This document shows positions 1-7,765 of a DNA stretch of 44,312 bases, piece after piece. The stretch is from DATGFB01 sp032160545. Its GTDB lineage: Bacteria; Actinomycetota; Actinomycetes; Mycobacteriales; Jatrophihabitantaceae. The notes beneath the pieces are model-generated. The model ran no database searches. It saw only the letters and a list, made by a program, of their open reading frames with translations, and was not told the origin of the DNA. How positions within the stretch are numbered: position 1 is the first letter of the stretch; each line of letters begins with the position of its first letter. The DNA is taken from NCBI GenBank assembly GCA_032160545.1, contig JAVHVN010000105.1:1-44312 (forward strand). Direction: 5' to 3'. A program made the translations under genes and the position numbers.

Positions 1-14
1 ACGGATGGTGTCGA

Positions 15-353
15 ATGGCGAGAACTGAGATCAAGCGAGACCCCAAGGGCAACAAGGTGACCGGCACAGCGCCAACCGGTCCCGGCGCGGCCAAAAGCGT
101 TGTGACGGTGCAGGTGACTTATCCGACCGGAGTCGATCTCAGAGATCTCGAGCAGTTGATCTGGGAGACGGCGACGGGCTCCAAGAAGCTGCACCTGACG
201 TCGGAGGCGCAGGGGAACACCACCGGCGGAAAGGGCTACATCCACAGCAAGGGAAACCCCAAGCTGCTTCTGGTGTCTCGCGTGGACACCGCGAAACACA
301 CGATCGAGATCATTCGCCAGGGCAAGGTCAGCGGCGGCGTCCACAAGTTCTGA
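15..353 (+). CDS. Hypothetical protein, 112 aa
   Basis: I do not recognise this family. The product is small, basic and soluble, with no membrane segment or signal peptide. The first 30 residues are rich in Lys, Gly, Thr and Pro and look disordered. The rest (about 30-112) alternates hydrophobic and polar residues, as in a small alpha/beta fold, and ends in the basic tail GKVSGGVHKF. The ATG has only weak Shine-Dalgarno sequence, and the window edge lies 14 bases upstream, so any operon partner is unseen. Base composition matches the neighbours and the frame is clean for its whole length, which supports a real gene. No function is proposed. Confidence 0.6.
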   Translation: MARTEIKRDPKGNKVTGTAPTGPGAAKSVVTVQVTYPTGVDLRDLEQLIWETATGSKKLHLTSEAQGNTTGGKGYIHSKGNPKLLLVSRVDTAKHTIEIIRQGKVSGGVHKF

Positions 354-455
354 CGGCCGCAGCCCGTTCACTGGTCCGTCGTGCGTCCGCTGGGGCGGCC
401 GGGTCCACCGCTCTGAGGCTGTCGGGCCGCCGCGCATCGGGCTACCGTCAGCCTT

Positions 456-2216
456 GTGAACGCGCCAGAAACCGGCGCCGACGTGGGGCACGCCGCCGAT
501 GCGGCGTCGGCCCACGATTCACCCGACCACACTCGGCTGCGGCAGCTTGCCGATGAGCAGGCCGCGTTGCGGCGCGTGGCCACGTTGGTAGCCGACGGCG
601 CGGCGCCGTCCGTGGTGTTCTCCGCGGTCGCGGATGAACTTGGCCGCCTGATCGGTGCAGAGGCGACGTTCGTCTCGCGGGTTGATCACCCGTCCGGGGA
701 GCACGAGGAGTTCGAGGGCTACCTCACCGTCATCGGGTCCTATGGCGGGTTGAGCGATCGAGTACCTGTCGGCTTCCGGCTGAAAATAGTGCCCGGGATG
801 ATTCAGACCGCCGCGCTGCGCACCGGACGCCCGGCCCGGCTGTCCGGCGAACGCTTGGCGAAAGGCCCGTACGGTGCGTGGGTCGGGACCCTGGGTATGC
901 GGGCGGGGGTTGCTACGCCCATCGTCGTCGGCGGGCGTCGCTGGGGCGTGACGGTAGCCGCGACCTCGCAGGAGGACTTTCCGGCCGGCACCGAGTCGCG
1001 GATGGCGGACTTCATGGAACTCGCCGCGACGGCGATCGCCAACGCGAACGCGGAGCAGGAGTTGCGCGAACTCGCCGACACGCAAGCGGCACTCCGGCGC
1101 CTGGCCATGCTGGTCGCACGGGGTGAACGGCCCGAGGCGGTATTCGCGGCAGTGACCAGGGAGGCACTTCATCATTTCGGTGGCGGCACGGCCAGGATGA
1201 TCCGGTTCGAGCTCGACGGATCGGCCACGCTGGTCGCCGACGAAGGTACGACTGACCCTCACGTCCGGCTCGGGGAAGGCGGGGAGGGCTATCCGCCGAC
1301 CGGGCTGACGGCGACCGTCCACCGGACCGGTAAGGCCGCCCGCGTCGATGACTACCACGACGTACCAGATGGGGAGCCCGATCTCGCCGAGGGGATCCGG
1401 TCGGCGGTCGCCCTGCCGATATACGTCGAAGGCCGGCTGTGGGGAGCGATCGCGGTCGGCTCAGGGCAGGGGCCACTGCCGCCGGACACCGAGCACCGGA
1501 TGGCGGAGTTCACCGAGCTGATCGCCACCGCCGTCGCGAACGCGCAGAACCGGGCCGAGCTCGTCGCGTCCCGCGCGCGGATCGTCGCGGCAGCCGACGA
1601 GGGCCGCCGGCGGATCGAGCGGGACCTGCACGACGGCGCGCAGCAACGCCTGCTCGGACTGACGCTTCGGCTGCGATCGGCAGCGGCCCCCTACGAGAGC
1701 GACGAGTTCGGTGCCGAGGTCAAGGACGTGGCCGGAGACCTCGCGGAGGTGATCGACGAGCTACGTGCGATCTCTCGCGGCATACATCCGTCGATCCTCT
1801 CGACGGGAGGGCTGCGGCTCGCGCTGCGCGCGCTCGGGCGGCGCTCCGCCGTTCCGGTGGAGATCAGGGTGCGGGTCGATGGTCGGCTTCCCGAGCCGGT
1901 GGAGGTGGCCGCGTACTACGTCGTATCGGAGATGATCACCAACGCCGCCAAGCACGCCCGCGCCTCCGTGGTCGAGGTCGACGCAGAGGTGTCCGGCGGC
2001 ATGCTCCGGCTGTGCGTGCGTGACAACGGTGTCGGCGGCGCCGACCCGCTCCGGGGCTCAGGGCTGGTCGGGCTGAAGGACCGTATCGATGCGCTCGGTG
2101 GCACCTTCGCCGTGAACAGCCCGGCGGGCGTCGGCACAACAGTGACCTGCGAGCTTCCGGTCTCGGCCGGGACGGGGGGCGATATCCAGTCGCGACACGG
2201 GGGGCAACGACGCTGA
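456..2216 (+). CDS. Two-GAF-domain sensor histidine kinase (NarL/DesK-type HisKA_3)
   Basis: This is a soluble sensor kinase of 586 residues. Two similar GAF modules occupy about residues 28-185 and 205-365; each begins with a repeated QAALRR helix and ends in a MADF/MAEFTELxATAxANA helix, so the pair looks like an internal duplication. The HisKA_3 dimerisation and phosphoacceptor motif ERDLHDGAQQRLL follows, with the phosphorylated His near residue 392. A HATPase_c domain comes next, with an N-box (SEMITNAAKHA, about 490-501) and G-boxes DNGVGG and GSGLVGLKDRI. There is no transmembrane segment, so the signal is probably cytoplasmic. Kinases of this type normally pair with a NarL/LuxR-family response regulator, but none lies beside it. 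The GTG start follows a TACCGT -10-like element, so the mRNA may be nearly leaderless. Confidence 0.9.
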   Translation: MNAPETGADVGHAADAASAHDSPDHTRLRQLADEQAALRRVATLVADGAAPSVVFSAVADELGRLIGAEATFVSRVDHPSGEHEEFEGYLTVIGSYGGLSDRVPVGFRLKIVPGMIQTAALRTGRPARLSGERLAKGPYGAWVGTLGMRAGVATPIVVGGRRWGVTVAATSQEDFPAGTESRMADFMELAATAIANANAEQELRELADTQAALRRLAMLVARGERPEAVFAAVTREALHHFGGGTARMIRFELDGSATLVADEGTTDPHVRLGEGGEGYPPTGLTATVHRTGKAARVDDYHDVPDGEPDLAEGIRSAVALPIYVEGRLWGAIAVGSGQGPLPPDTEHRMAEFTELIATAVANAQNRAELVASRARIVAAADEGRRRIERDLHDGAQQRLLGLTLRLRSAAAPYESDEFGAEVKDVAGDLAEVIDELRAISRGIHPSILSTGGLRLALRALGRRSAVPVEIRVRVDGRLPEPVEVAAYYVVSEMITNAAKHARASVVEVDAEVSGGMLRLCVRDNGVGGADPLRGSGLVGLKDRIDALGGTFAVNSPAGVGTTVTCELPVSAGTGGDIQSRHGGQRR

Positions 2217-2301
2217 CTGCGGCGGACGATCCGGGTCCGGTCATGCACCGGGTCCACACGAAGAACGCAACCACCGGCACCCGGGCACGGCCCGAACGAA
2301 G

Positions 2302-3480
2302 CTATTGCCGCGCCAGCCACTCCCCCATGAGCTGGACGCCCTGTTCGATCTGCCCGCCGTCTCCGGCGAAGCACATGCGGATGAACTTGCCGCCGTCGAC
2401 CGGGTCGAAGTCGACACCGGGAGCAACCGCGACGCCGGCCTCGGCGAGCATGCGGGCGGACCACGCGAGGGAGTCGTCGGTCCAGCGCGACACGTCGGCG
2501 TAGACGTAGAACGCGCCGTCGGCGGGCGCAAGACGGTCGAGCCCGATCTCGGGAAGCCGGCGCAGCAACAGGTCGCGGTTGGCTCGATACCGCGCGACGT
2601 TCGCGCGCAACTCGTCGTGCGCGGTGAACGCCGCGATGGCGGCGAACTGCGAGAGCGCCGGCGGACAGATCGTGAAGTTGCCCGCCAGCCGATCGACCGA
2701 GTCCCGCAACTCATCCGGGACGAGGGTCCAGCCGATGCGCCAGCCCGTCATCGAGAAGTACTTGGAGAAGGAGTTCACCACCACCGGCGCGCGGCTGAAC
2801 TGCCATGCGCTGGCGGCCGACCCGCCGAAGGTGATGCCGTGATAGATCTCGTCGCTCACCAGCCGCGTGCCGTGCGCGTCGCACCACCGGGCGAGCGCCT
2901 CGAGCTCGGCGGGCCGCAGCATCGTGCCGGTCGGGTTCGCCGGGCTCGCGACGACGAGACCGCTCGGTGGCGACGGGAGGGCGTCGAGCTGCTCGACGGT
3001 CGGCTGAAACCGTGTCTGGGGACCGCACGGCAGCTCGACCACGTCGCAGCCCAGCGCGACGAGCATGTTGCGATACGCCGGATAGCCGGGACGCGCGACG
3101 ACGACCGTGTCGCCCGACTCGAACGCGGACAGGAAGGCGAGCAGGAATGCCCCGGACGATCCCGTCGTGACCGCGACGGAGGCGGGGTCGACGTCGATCG
3201 CGTGCGTGTCGGCGTAGTGCGTGGCGATGGCGGCGCGCAAACCCGGCAGGCCGAGCGCGTTGGTGTACCCGATGAGGTCGGCGTCGAGGGCGGTATGCGC
3301 GGCAGCCCGCACGGGCGCCGGCGCGGGAGTCGACGGCTGGCCCGCGGACAGGTCTACGACCGGGAGCCCAGCGCGTCGACGTGCCCCGACGGCGTCGATG
3401 ACGTGCATGACGTGGAACGGCGGCACCAGGCCGCGGGAGGCGACCTTCGCGACGGTGGCCGAGATCTCGGTGCTGTGCAC
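2302..3480 (-). CDS. Pyridoxal-phosphate aminotransferase, class I/II
   Basis: Fold-type I aminotransferase of about 392 residues. Numbered from the chosen GTG at 3480, the landmarks are GYTNALGLPGLR (about 71-82), the NPTG loop at 182-185, the cofactor-binding DEIYHG at 210-215 and the Schiff-base lysine in NSFSKYFSMTGWRIGW at about Lys240. The C-terminal Arg that binds the substrate carboxylate lies in FIRMCFAG. The frame is open further upstream, but the extra residues are Arg-rich and unlike the family, while GTG 3480 follows an AGGACAGG-like ribosome site. The family includes aspartate- and alanine-type transaminases; the amino donor cannot be told from sequence. It is divergent from hisN, sharing a promoter gap of about 160 bp, and convergent with the kinase gene. 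Confidence 0.88.
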   Translation of the reverse strand: MHSTEISATVAKVASRGLVPPFHVMHVIDAVGARRRAGLPVVDLSAGQPSTPAPAPVRAAAHTALDADLIGYTNALGLPGLRAAIATHYADTHAIDVDPASVAVTTGSSGAFLLAFLSAFESGDTVVVARPGYPAYRNMLVALGCDVVELPCGPQTRFQPTVEQLDALPSPPSGLVVASPANPTGTMLRPAELEALARWCDAHGTRLVSDEIYHGITFGGSAASAWQFSRAPVVVNSFSKYFSMTGWRIGWTLVPDELRDSVDRLAGNFTICPPALSQFAAIAAFTAHDELRANVARYRANRDLLLRRLPEIGLDRLAPADGAFYVYADVSRWTDDSLAWSARMLAEAGVAVAPGVDFDPVDGGKFIRMCFAGDGGQIEQGVQLMGEWLARQ

Positions 3481-3644
3481 AACCTGTCCTGACGCCGTTC
3501 GGCCTGCGGACGCAGCCGGGTACCTCAGGGTAGCCAGCCGGATGGACCGCCGCCGCCGGCTTTCACGAGGTCCGCTTACGCGAGGTGCAGCGCGAGCCCT
3601 GCCCGTCGACGGCGTGACGTAAACCACGCCGGTAATCTCCGGGC

Positions 3645-4433
3645 GTGCCCGTTGACCGGACCCTCGACCTCGACCTCGCGCGGGCGCTCGCCGATGACGC
3701 CGACGCGATCACGACCGTGCGCTACCTGGCGCGCGATCTGGTCGTCGAGGCCAAACCGGACCTGACGCCGGTCACCGACGCCGACCGGGCCGTGGAGCAG
3801 GCGATCAGGTCTCGCCTCGGGGCCGAGCGTCCCGACGATGCGTTCCGCGGCGAGGAGTTCGGCGTGGTGGGATCCGGACCGCGTGAATGGGTCGTCGACC
3901 CCATCGACGGCACCAAGAACTTCGTGCGCGGCCTCCCGGTGTGGGCGACGCTCATCGCGCTGCTGGACGACGGCGAGCCGGTGCTGGGCGTGGTGTCGGC
4001 ACCGGCGCTCGGCCGCCGCTGGTGGGCGGCGCGCGGCAGTGGCGCGTTCCTCCGCGAATTCGACGGCCCGCAGCGCCGCATCGAGGTGTCCGAGGTGGGC
4101 CGGCTGGAGGACGCCAGCCTGTCGTACGCGTCGCTGTCGGGATGGGCCGAGCTCGGCCGGCGCGAGGCGTTCGTCGCGTTGACCGACCGGGTATGGCGCA
4201 CCCGCGCCTTCGGTGACTTCTGGTCGTACATGCTGCTCGCCCAAGGTGCCCTCGACCTGGCCGCCGAACCCGACCTCTCGCTGTGGGACATGGCCGCACT
4301 CGCGCCGATCGTCACCGAGGCCGGCGGCCGTTTCACCGACCTGGACGGCGTCGACGGCGTGCACGGCGGCAACGCCGCGGCGAGCAACGGCCGGCTGCAC
4401 GAGGAGTTCCTCGCGGCGCTCCGCGCCCGTTAG
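3645..4433 (+). CDS. hisN: Histidinol-phosphatase, inositol-monophosphatase family (HisN)
   Basis: Member of the Mg-dependent inositol monophosphatase superfamily, 262 residues, the usual length of actinobacterial HisN, which removes phosphate from L-histidinol phosphate in histidine synthesis. The metal site is complete: GEEFG at 69-73, DPIDGTKNF from residue 85, and the C-terminal LWDMAAL motif supplying the last Asp. The active-site motif spacing fits HisN better than SuhB or CysQ, though family members are hard to separate without a tree. The GTG start lies a few bases after TAATCT, a good -10 hexamer, so the message is probably leaderless. The stop codon TAG overlaps the stop codon of the convergent TetR gene. 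Confidence 0.85.
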   Translation: MPVDRTLDLDLARALADDADAITTVRYLARDLVVEAKPDLTPVTDADRAVEQAIRSRLGAERPDDAFRGEEFGVVGSGPREWVVDPIDGTKNFVRGLPVWATLIALLDDGEPVLGVVSAPALGRRWWAARGSGAFLREFDGPQRRIEVSEVGRLEDASLSYASLSGWAELGRREAFVALTDRVWRTRAFGDFWSYMLLAQGALDLAAEPDLSLWDMAALAPIVTEAGGRFTDLDGVDGVHGGNAAASNGRLHEEFLAALRAR

Positions 4434-5023
4434 CGCCGCTCGGCGTCGGTCAGCGCGCGCACGGCGTCGGCGACGGCCTTGTCGAAGCCGGCCGCGTCCT
4501 CGACCTCCAGCACCGCGAGGAGATGCGGCCCGAACACCAGCCAGCCGAGCGCGAGCGACCCTGCCACGGCAGCCGCGATCTTGGTGTCGGCGTCTGCATC
4601 CGCGCCGCCTGACATGATGCCGAGAACCATCCCGGCCGCGGGCATCTTGGCTTCGGCAAGCAGCTCCGGCGCGTCGAGCACGGCCCGAGCGAGCACCCGC
4701 CAGTAGGCCGGATGGGCTCGCAGCAGCTCGAGCATCGCGGCGACGTCGGGCTCGGCCACCGCCGCGGCTGCCATCCCGAGCTCCTGCGACTGCAGCACCA
4801 CGACCGCGCGGATCAGATCGTCCTTCGTCCCGAAGTGCCGGTGCACGAGCGCGTGGTTGACGCCCGCACGCTCGGCGACATCACGGATCGTCACCTCGCG
4901 TGGGCCTCGCTCGGCCAGCAGTTCGAGCGCTGCTTCCTGCACGGCCGCCATCACCGCCTCGCGGCCCCGGGGCCGCTCGGCATGCTGCTGGGTGCCGCCG
5001 TCCACGTGACCGACTGTAGTCAT
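4430..5023 (-). CDS. TetR-family transcriptional regulator
   Basis: One-component repressor of 197 residues. The N-terminal TetR helix-turn-helix is clear (EVTIRDVAERAGVNHALVHR, about residues 43-62, then HFGTKDDLI). The remaining 130 residues are Ala-rich helices that would form the ligand and dimer domain; the ligand is unknown. The ATG at 5021-5023 sits inside a perfect 8+4+8 palindrome (5014-5033), the likely operator, so autoregulation is probable and the transcript may start at or near the start codon. There is no intact divergent partner gene: the 119 bases upstream hold only short open stretches before the YbaK gene. The stop codon overlaps the hisN stop. Confidence 0.88.
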   Translation of the reverse strand: MTTVGHVDGGTQQHAERPRGREAVMAAVQEAALELLAERGPREVTIRDVAERAGVNHALVHRHFGTKDDLIRAVVVLQSQELGMAAAAVAEPDVAAMLELLRAHPAYWRVLARAVLDAPELLAEAKMPAAGMVLGIMSGGADADADTKIAAAVAGSLALGWLVFGPHLLAVLEVEDAAGFDKAVADAVRALTDAERR

Positions 5024-5033
5024 CCGACTACAG
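5014..5033. promoter_or_regulatory. Probable TetR operator over the regulator's own start codon
   Basis: Perfect inverted repeat CTGTAGTC-ATCC-GACTACAG. The 8-base arms and short spacer are typical of TetR-family operators. The ATG of the TetR gene (5021-5023, minus strand) lies inside it. Binding would therefore block initiation of both transcription and translation of the regulator. That this protein binds here is inferred. Confidence 0.75.
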
Positions 5034-5142
5034 GTAGCCCGGGGTCACGGTGGCGTCCGGCGGCCGCGCTCGTCCTCGCGGCGCTCGCGTCGTCAGCTGC
5101 CGCCGCTCGTCCGGCCGTTGGGTGAACGACACGGCGTGAGCG

Positions 5143-5673
5143 TCAGCGGGCCAATCCGCTGATCACCTCGGCTGCCGCGAGCTCGGCCAGCGCAGCGGAC
5201 GGCAGAGCGATCTTCGAGCGTCGCAAGCCACTGCCGATCACGACGACGGGTCGCTGCAGGACAGCGGCGTCGATCAACACCGGCCAGTCCGCCGGCAGGC
5301 CGATCGGCGTGATGCCGCCGTACTCCATCGCCGTCTGCGCCACCGCGTCGTCCATCGGCGCGAACGAGGCCTTGCGGGCGTCGAGTCGACGCCGAACGAC
5401 GCCGTTGACGTCCGCCCGCGTCGTGGCCAGCACTACGCACGCGGCATAGCTCGTCGTCTGCCCTCGGCGACCGGCGATGACGACGCAGTTCGCCGAGTCC
5501 TCCGGCGTGACGCCGTAGCGCTCGCAGAAGGCGGCGGTGTCGGCGAGTTCAGGGTCGATCGGGGCGGCGAGAACGTCGCGGGCAGATGGCCAGTCTCCCA
5601 GCGCCTTCGCGACCGCAGGAGCCAGGAGCTCCGGCGTCGCCGCCTGCCAGTCGAGGGTTCCGGGACCGGTCAC
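5143..5673 (-). CDS. YbaK/EbsC-family aminoacyl-tRNA deacylase
   Basis: Protein of 176 residues with the YbaK fold. The diagnostic block EYGGITPIGLPADWPVLID (about 113-131) is the conserved Gly-Gly-(V/I)-T-P-(F/I)-G-L-P turn of the family. The motif SANCVVIAGRR (about 59-69) and a later GSGLRRSKIAL also match. Family members hydrolyse mischarged aminoacyl-tRNAs in trans. The exact mischarged tRNA cannot be inferred; the conserved lysine in DARKASFAPMDD fits a deacylase. The GTG at 5671-5673 is the first start in frame, and the gene diverges from the CoA-binding protein gene with fewer than 30 bases between starts. Confidence 0.85.
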   Translation of the reverse strand: MTGPGTLDWQAATPELLAPAVAKALGDWPSARDVLAAPIDPELADTAAFCERYGVTPEDSANCVVIAGRRGQTTSYAACVVLATTRADVNGVVRRRLDARKASFAPMDDAVAQTAMEYGGITPIGLPADWPVLIDAAVLQRPVVVIGSGLRRSKIALPSAALAELAAAEVISGLAR

Positions 5674-5698
5674 GTGGACTCACCCTAATGTGGACGAC

Positions 5699-6118
5699 AT
5701 GGACACTGACGAGATCGTCGAACAGATCCTGGCCACGTACGACACGATCACCGTCGTGGGTGCGAGCGGATCACCGGAGAAGGCCGCCCACTACGTGCCC
5801 GAGCACATGCAACAACACGGGTGGCGAATCGTCCCGGTCAACCCGCGCGAAGAAATGATCCTCGGCGAGCCCGTGTACCGCACGCTTGCCGACGTCCCTG
5901 AGCAGGTCGGGCTGGTGAATGTGTTCCGGCCGTCCGAATCGACACCCGATGTCGCACGCCAGGCCGTTGCCGTGGGCGCAACGGCGCTGTGGCTGCAGCT
6001 ACACATCGCGTCAGCCGAGGCGCGAGCCATCGCCGAGGACGCGGGCCTGCTCTACGTCGAGGACCGCTGCCTGATCATCGAGCAGCGCCGGCTCCGCATC
6101 GACGCGCCGGCCGCCTGA
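5699..6118 (+). CDS. CoA-binding domain protein (YccU-like)
   Basis: Compact 139-residue protein made of a single Rossmann-like CoA-binding domain, as in the YccU group and the N-terminus of succinyl-CoA synthetase alpha. The nucleotide-binding loop is TVVGASGSPEKAAHYVPEHM (about 19-38), followed by GWRIVPVNP, then VNVFRPSE and GATALWLQL, all in family order. The C-terminus carries YVEDRCLIIEQ, matching the conserved V-x-D-x-C-(I/L) strand. ATG 5699 is chosen, with an in-frame GTG at 5690 as an alternative. TAATGT just upstream could be a -10 box, so the message may be leaderless. The binding function is known for the fold, but no enzymatic role is established. Confidence 0.85.
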   Translation: MDTDEIVEQILATYDTITVVGASGSPEKAAHYVPEHMQQHGWRIVPVNPREEMILGEPVYRTLADVPEQVGLVNVFRPSESTPDVARQAVAVGATALWLQLHIASAEARAIAEDAGLLYVEDRCLIIEQRRLRIDAPAA

Positions 6119-6135
6119 GGCGCGTTGCGCGCGGG

Positions 6136-6723
6136 CTAATGCGCTGAGGCCCGCCAGGACGCGAAGTCCAGCAGCTGGCCTACGAGGATTTCGAGCGAAC
6201 GGGTGACACTCGGATCGAACGTGCCGTCGGCCGCGGCATGCTGCTCGGCCGAGTTGACCGAAACCCCGAACGGCGTGGGCCAGCCGCGCAGCGCGTGAAT
6301 CGTCGAACGGACGGCGGCCAGGGTCGAGCCGCACGACTGCCAGCCGGCTGCCGCGACGATGGCGCCCACCGCACGCCCGTCGAGGTACGGGCGCCGGTCG
6401 TCTCGCAACAACTCGAGATGGTCGATCGCGTTCTTCACCAGACCTGACATCCCGCCGTGGTAGCCGGGGCTCGCGATGATCACCGCGTCGGCACTGCGTA
6501 CAGCTGAGACCAGAGCGGCCGCCTGCGGTGGCCCGGAATCTGCTTCGGCCGTGGAGAAGATCGGCAGAGTAGCGAGTTCGGCGCCGGTGAAGATAACGGT
6601 TCGCGCACCGCGCGCCGCTGCCAGCTCGAGAGAGCGCCGCAGCAGCAGCGTGGTCGTGGATGCTGAACTGGTCGAGCCGCCGATCCCGACAATGACCGGA
6701 GCGATCGGCACCGCGTGGCCCAT
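6136..6723 (-). CDS. NADPH-dependent FMN reductase family protein
   Basis: Flavodoxin-like reductase of 195 residues. The FMN phosphate-binding loop is GIGGSTSSASTT near residues 13-24, and the second flavin loop is SPGYHGGMSGLVKNAIDHLE at about 96-115, both diagnostic of the FMN_red/SsuE-like family. Such enzymes supply reduced flavin or reduce quinones. The ATG at 6723 is preceded by GGGGAG at good spacing, better than upstream alternatives in the same frame. The gene is divergent from the PEBP gene, with a promoter gap of about 87 bp. The substrate is not predictable; association with a sulfonate or aromatic monooxygenase is not shown by the neighbours. Confidence 0.85.
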   Translation of the reverse strand: MGHAVPIAPVIVGIGGSTSSASTTTLLLRRSLELAAARGARTVIFTGAELATLPIFSTAEADSGPPQAAALVSAVRSADAVIIASPGYHGGMSGLVKNAIDHLELLRDDRRPYLDGRAVGAIVAAAGWQSCGSTLAAVRSTIHALRGWPTPFGVSVNSAEQHAAADGTFDPSVTRSLEILVGQLLDFASWRASAH

Positions 6724-6810
6724 CGACAACTCCCCTACCTTCGCCTCAGCGAACCACTCTAGGGTCGGAAGGGAACACCCGATCGCGCAGAGTCCGCAGG
6801 AGGAGCCGGC

Positions 6811-7353
6811 ATGAGCCTCGACCGCCCCGAAGCACAGGATCCCTACGAGAAGCTGCCGGCTGTCGGCACCTTCTCCGTGACCAGTTCCGACCTGACCGAA
6901 GGCCAGCCCCTCCCCGCGCGGCACGCCTACGAAGGCGCCGCGGAGGGAGCGCAGAACGCGTCACCGCAGCTGTCGTGGAGCGGCGCGCCCGAGGGCACGA
7001 AGAGCTACGCCGTCACCTGCTACGACCCCGATGCGCCAACGCCGTCCGGGTTCTGGCACTGGGCGCTGGTGAACCTGCCCGGCGACACGACCGAACTGCC
7101 GACCGGAGCAGGAAAGGCGGGCGCCGGACTGCCCGGCAGCGCGTTCCACGTACGCAACGACTGGGGAACGAAGGACTACGGGGGCGCGTACCCGCCCGAC
7201 GGCGATCGCCCGCACCGGTACTACTTCGTGGTTCACGCGGTGGATGTCGACGCGCTCGAGGTCGACGACGAGGCGAGCGCCGCGGTGGTCTCGTTCAACC
7301 TGGCCTTCCACACGCTGGCTCGCGCCCAGCTCGTCGCGACGTTCCAGCGCTGA
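6811..7353 (+). CDS. YbhB/YbcL-type phosphatidylethanolamine-binding (PEBP/RKIP-like) protein
   Basis: Cytosolic protein of 180 residues with the bacterial PEBP signature. CYDPDAPTPSGFWHWALVNL (about 70-89) contains the conserved DPDAP and H-W pair. GGAYPPDGDRPHRYYFVVHA (about 126-145) forms the second half of the small anion-binding pocket. There is no signal peptide, as in YbhB. ATG 6811 has a strong AGGAGG site seven bases upstream. The next gene starts one base after this stop codon, so the two are surely cotranscribed and probably translationally coupled. The biological role of bacterial PEBPs is poorly defined; inhibitor activity is only analogy. Confidence 0.9.
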   Translation: MSLDRPEAQDPYEKLPAVGTFSVTSSDLTEGQPLPARHAYEGAAEGAQNASPQLSWSGAPEGTKSYAVTCYDPDAPTPSGFWHWALVNLPGDTTELPTGAGKAGAGLPGSAFHVRNDWGTKDYGGAYPPDGDRPHRYYFVVHAVDVDALEVDDEASAAVVSFNLAFHTLARAQLVATFQR

Positions 7354-7354
7354 C

Positions 7355-7765
7355 ATGGACGTCGACGAGGCGCGCGCGTTCCTCGAGACCCATCACCGCG
7401 CGGTGCTCGCCACCACGCGACGTGACGGGCGACCCCAGCTCTCGCCCGTCACCGTCGCGGTGGACGACGACGGTCGGGTACTCATCAGCACGCGCGAACC
7501 CGCCGTCAAGGTGCACAACCTGCGGCGGGATCCGTACGCGTCCCTCGCCGTGCTCAACGACGACTTCTACGGCGAGTGGGTACAACTCGAAGGCCCCGCC
7601 GAGATCGTCGAGCAGCCCGAGGCCCTCGACCTGCTCGATGACTACTACCGGCGCGCGGCGGGCGAGCATCCCGACTGGGCGGAGTACCGCGAGGCGATGA
7701 TTCGCGACAAACGCGTGATCGTCCGCATCACCATCGAGCGGGCCGGCCCCAACGTCAGCGGCTGA
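7355..7765 (+). CDS. PPOX-class (probably F420-dependent) split beta-barrel protein
   Basis: A 136-residue single-domain flavin/deazaflavin-binding barrel of the pyridoxamine-5'-phosphate-oxidase superfamily. The first strands read HRAVLATTRRDGRPQLSPVT, followed by DDDGRVLISTREPAVKVHNL, in which the K-x-x-N-L motif contacts the cofactor phosphate in this class. The length and the WVQLEGPAEIVE strand match the actinobacterial TIGR03618-like F420 group. FMN or haem use cannot be excluded. The ATG lies one base after the PEBP stop codon, so both proteins come from one mRNA. The convergent HAD gene ends at the next base (7766), leaving no room for a separate terminator. Confidence 0.85.
   Translation: MDVDEARAFLETHHRAVLATTRRDGRPQLSPVTVAVDDDGRVLISTREPAVKVHNLRRDPYASLAVLNDDFYGEWVQLEGPAEIVEQPEALDLLDDYYRRAAGEHPDWAEYREAMIRDKRVIVRITIERAGPNVSG

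Noticed and set aside
519..1358. 279-residue open frame on the minus strand inside the histidine kinase gene
   Set aside because: Shadow of GC-rich coding DNA: Arg/Gly/Pro-rich translation, no family resemblance, and fully overlapped by a clear kinase.
2305..3492. 395-residue plus-strand frame opposite the aminotransferase
   Set aside because: Composition is dominated by Arg, Gly, Asp and Val from reverse-complement codon bias; the opposite strand encodes all aminotransferase motifs.
5034..5142. Signal-peptide-like plus-strand stretch (RWRPAAALVLAALASSAAAA) facing the TetR gene
   Set aside because: No start codon or ribosome site fits it and it ends within 30 codons; it could be debris of a lost target gene but cannot be supported.
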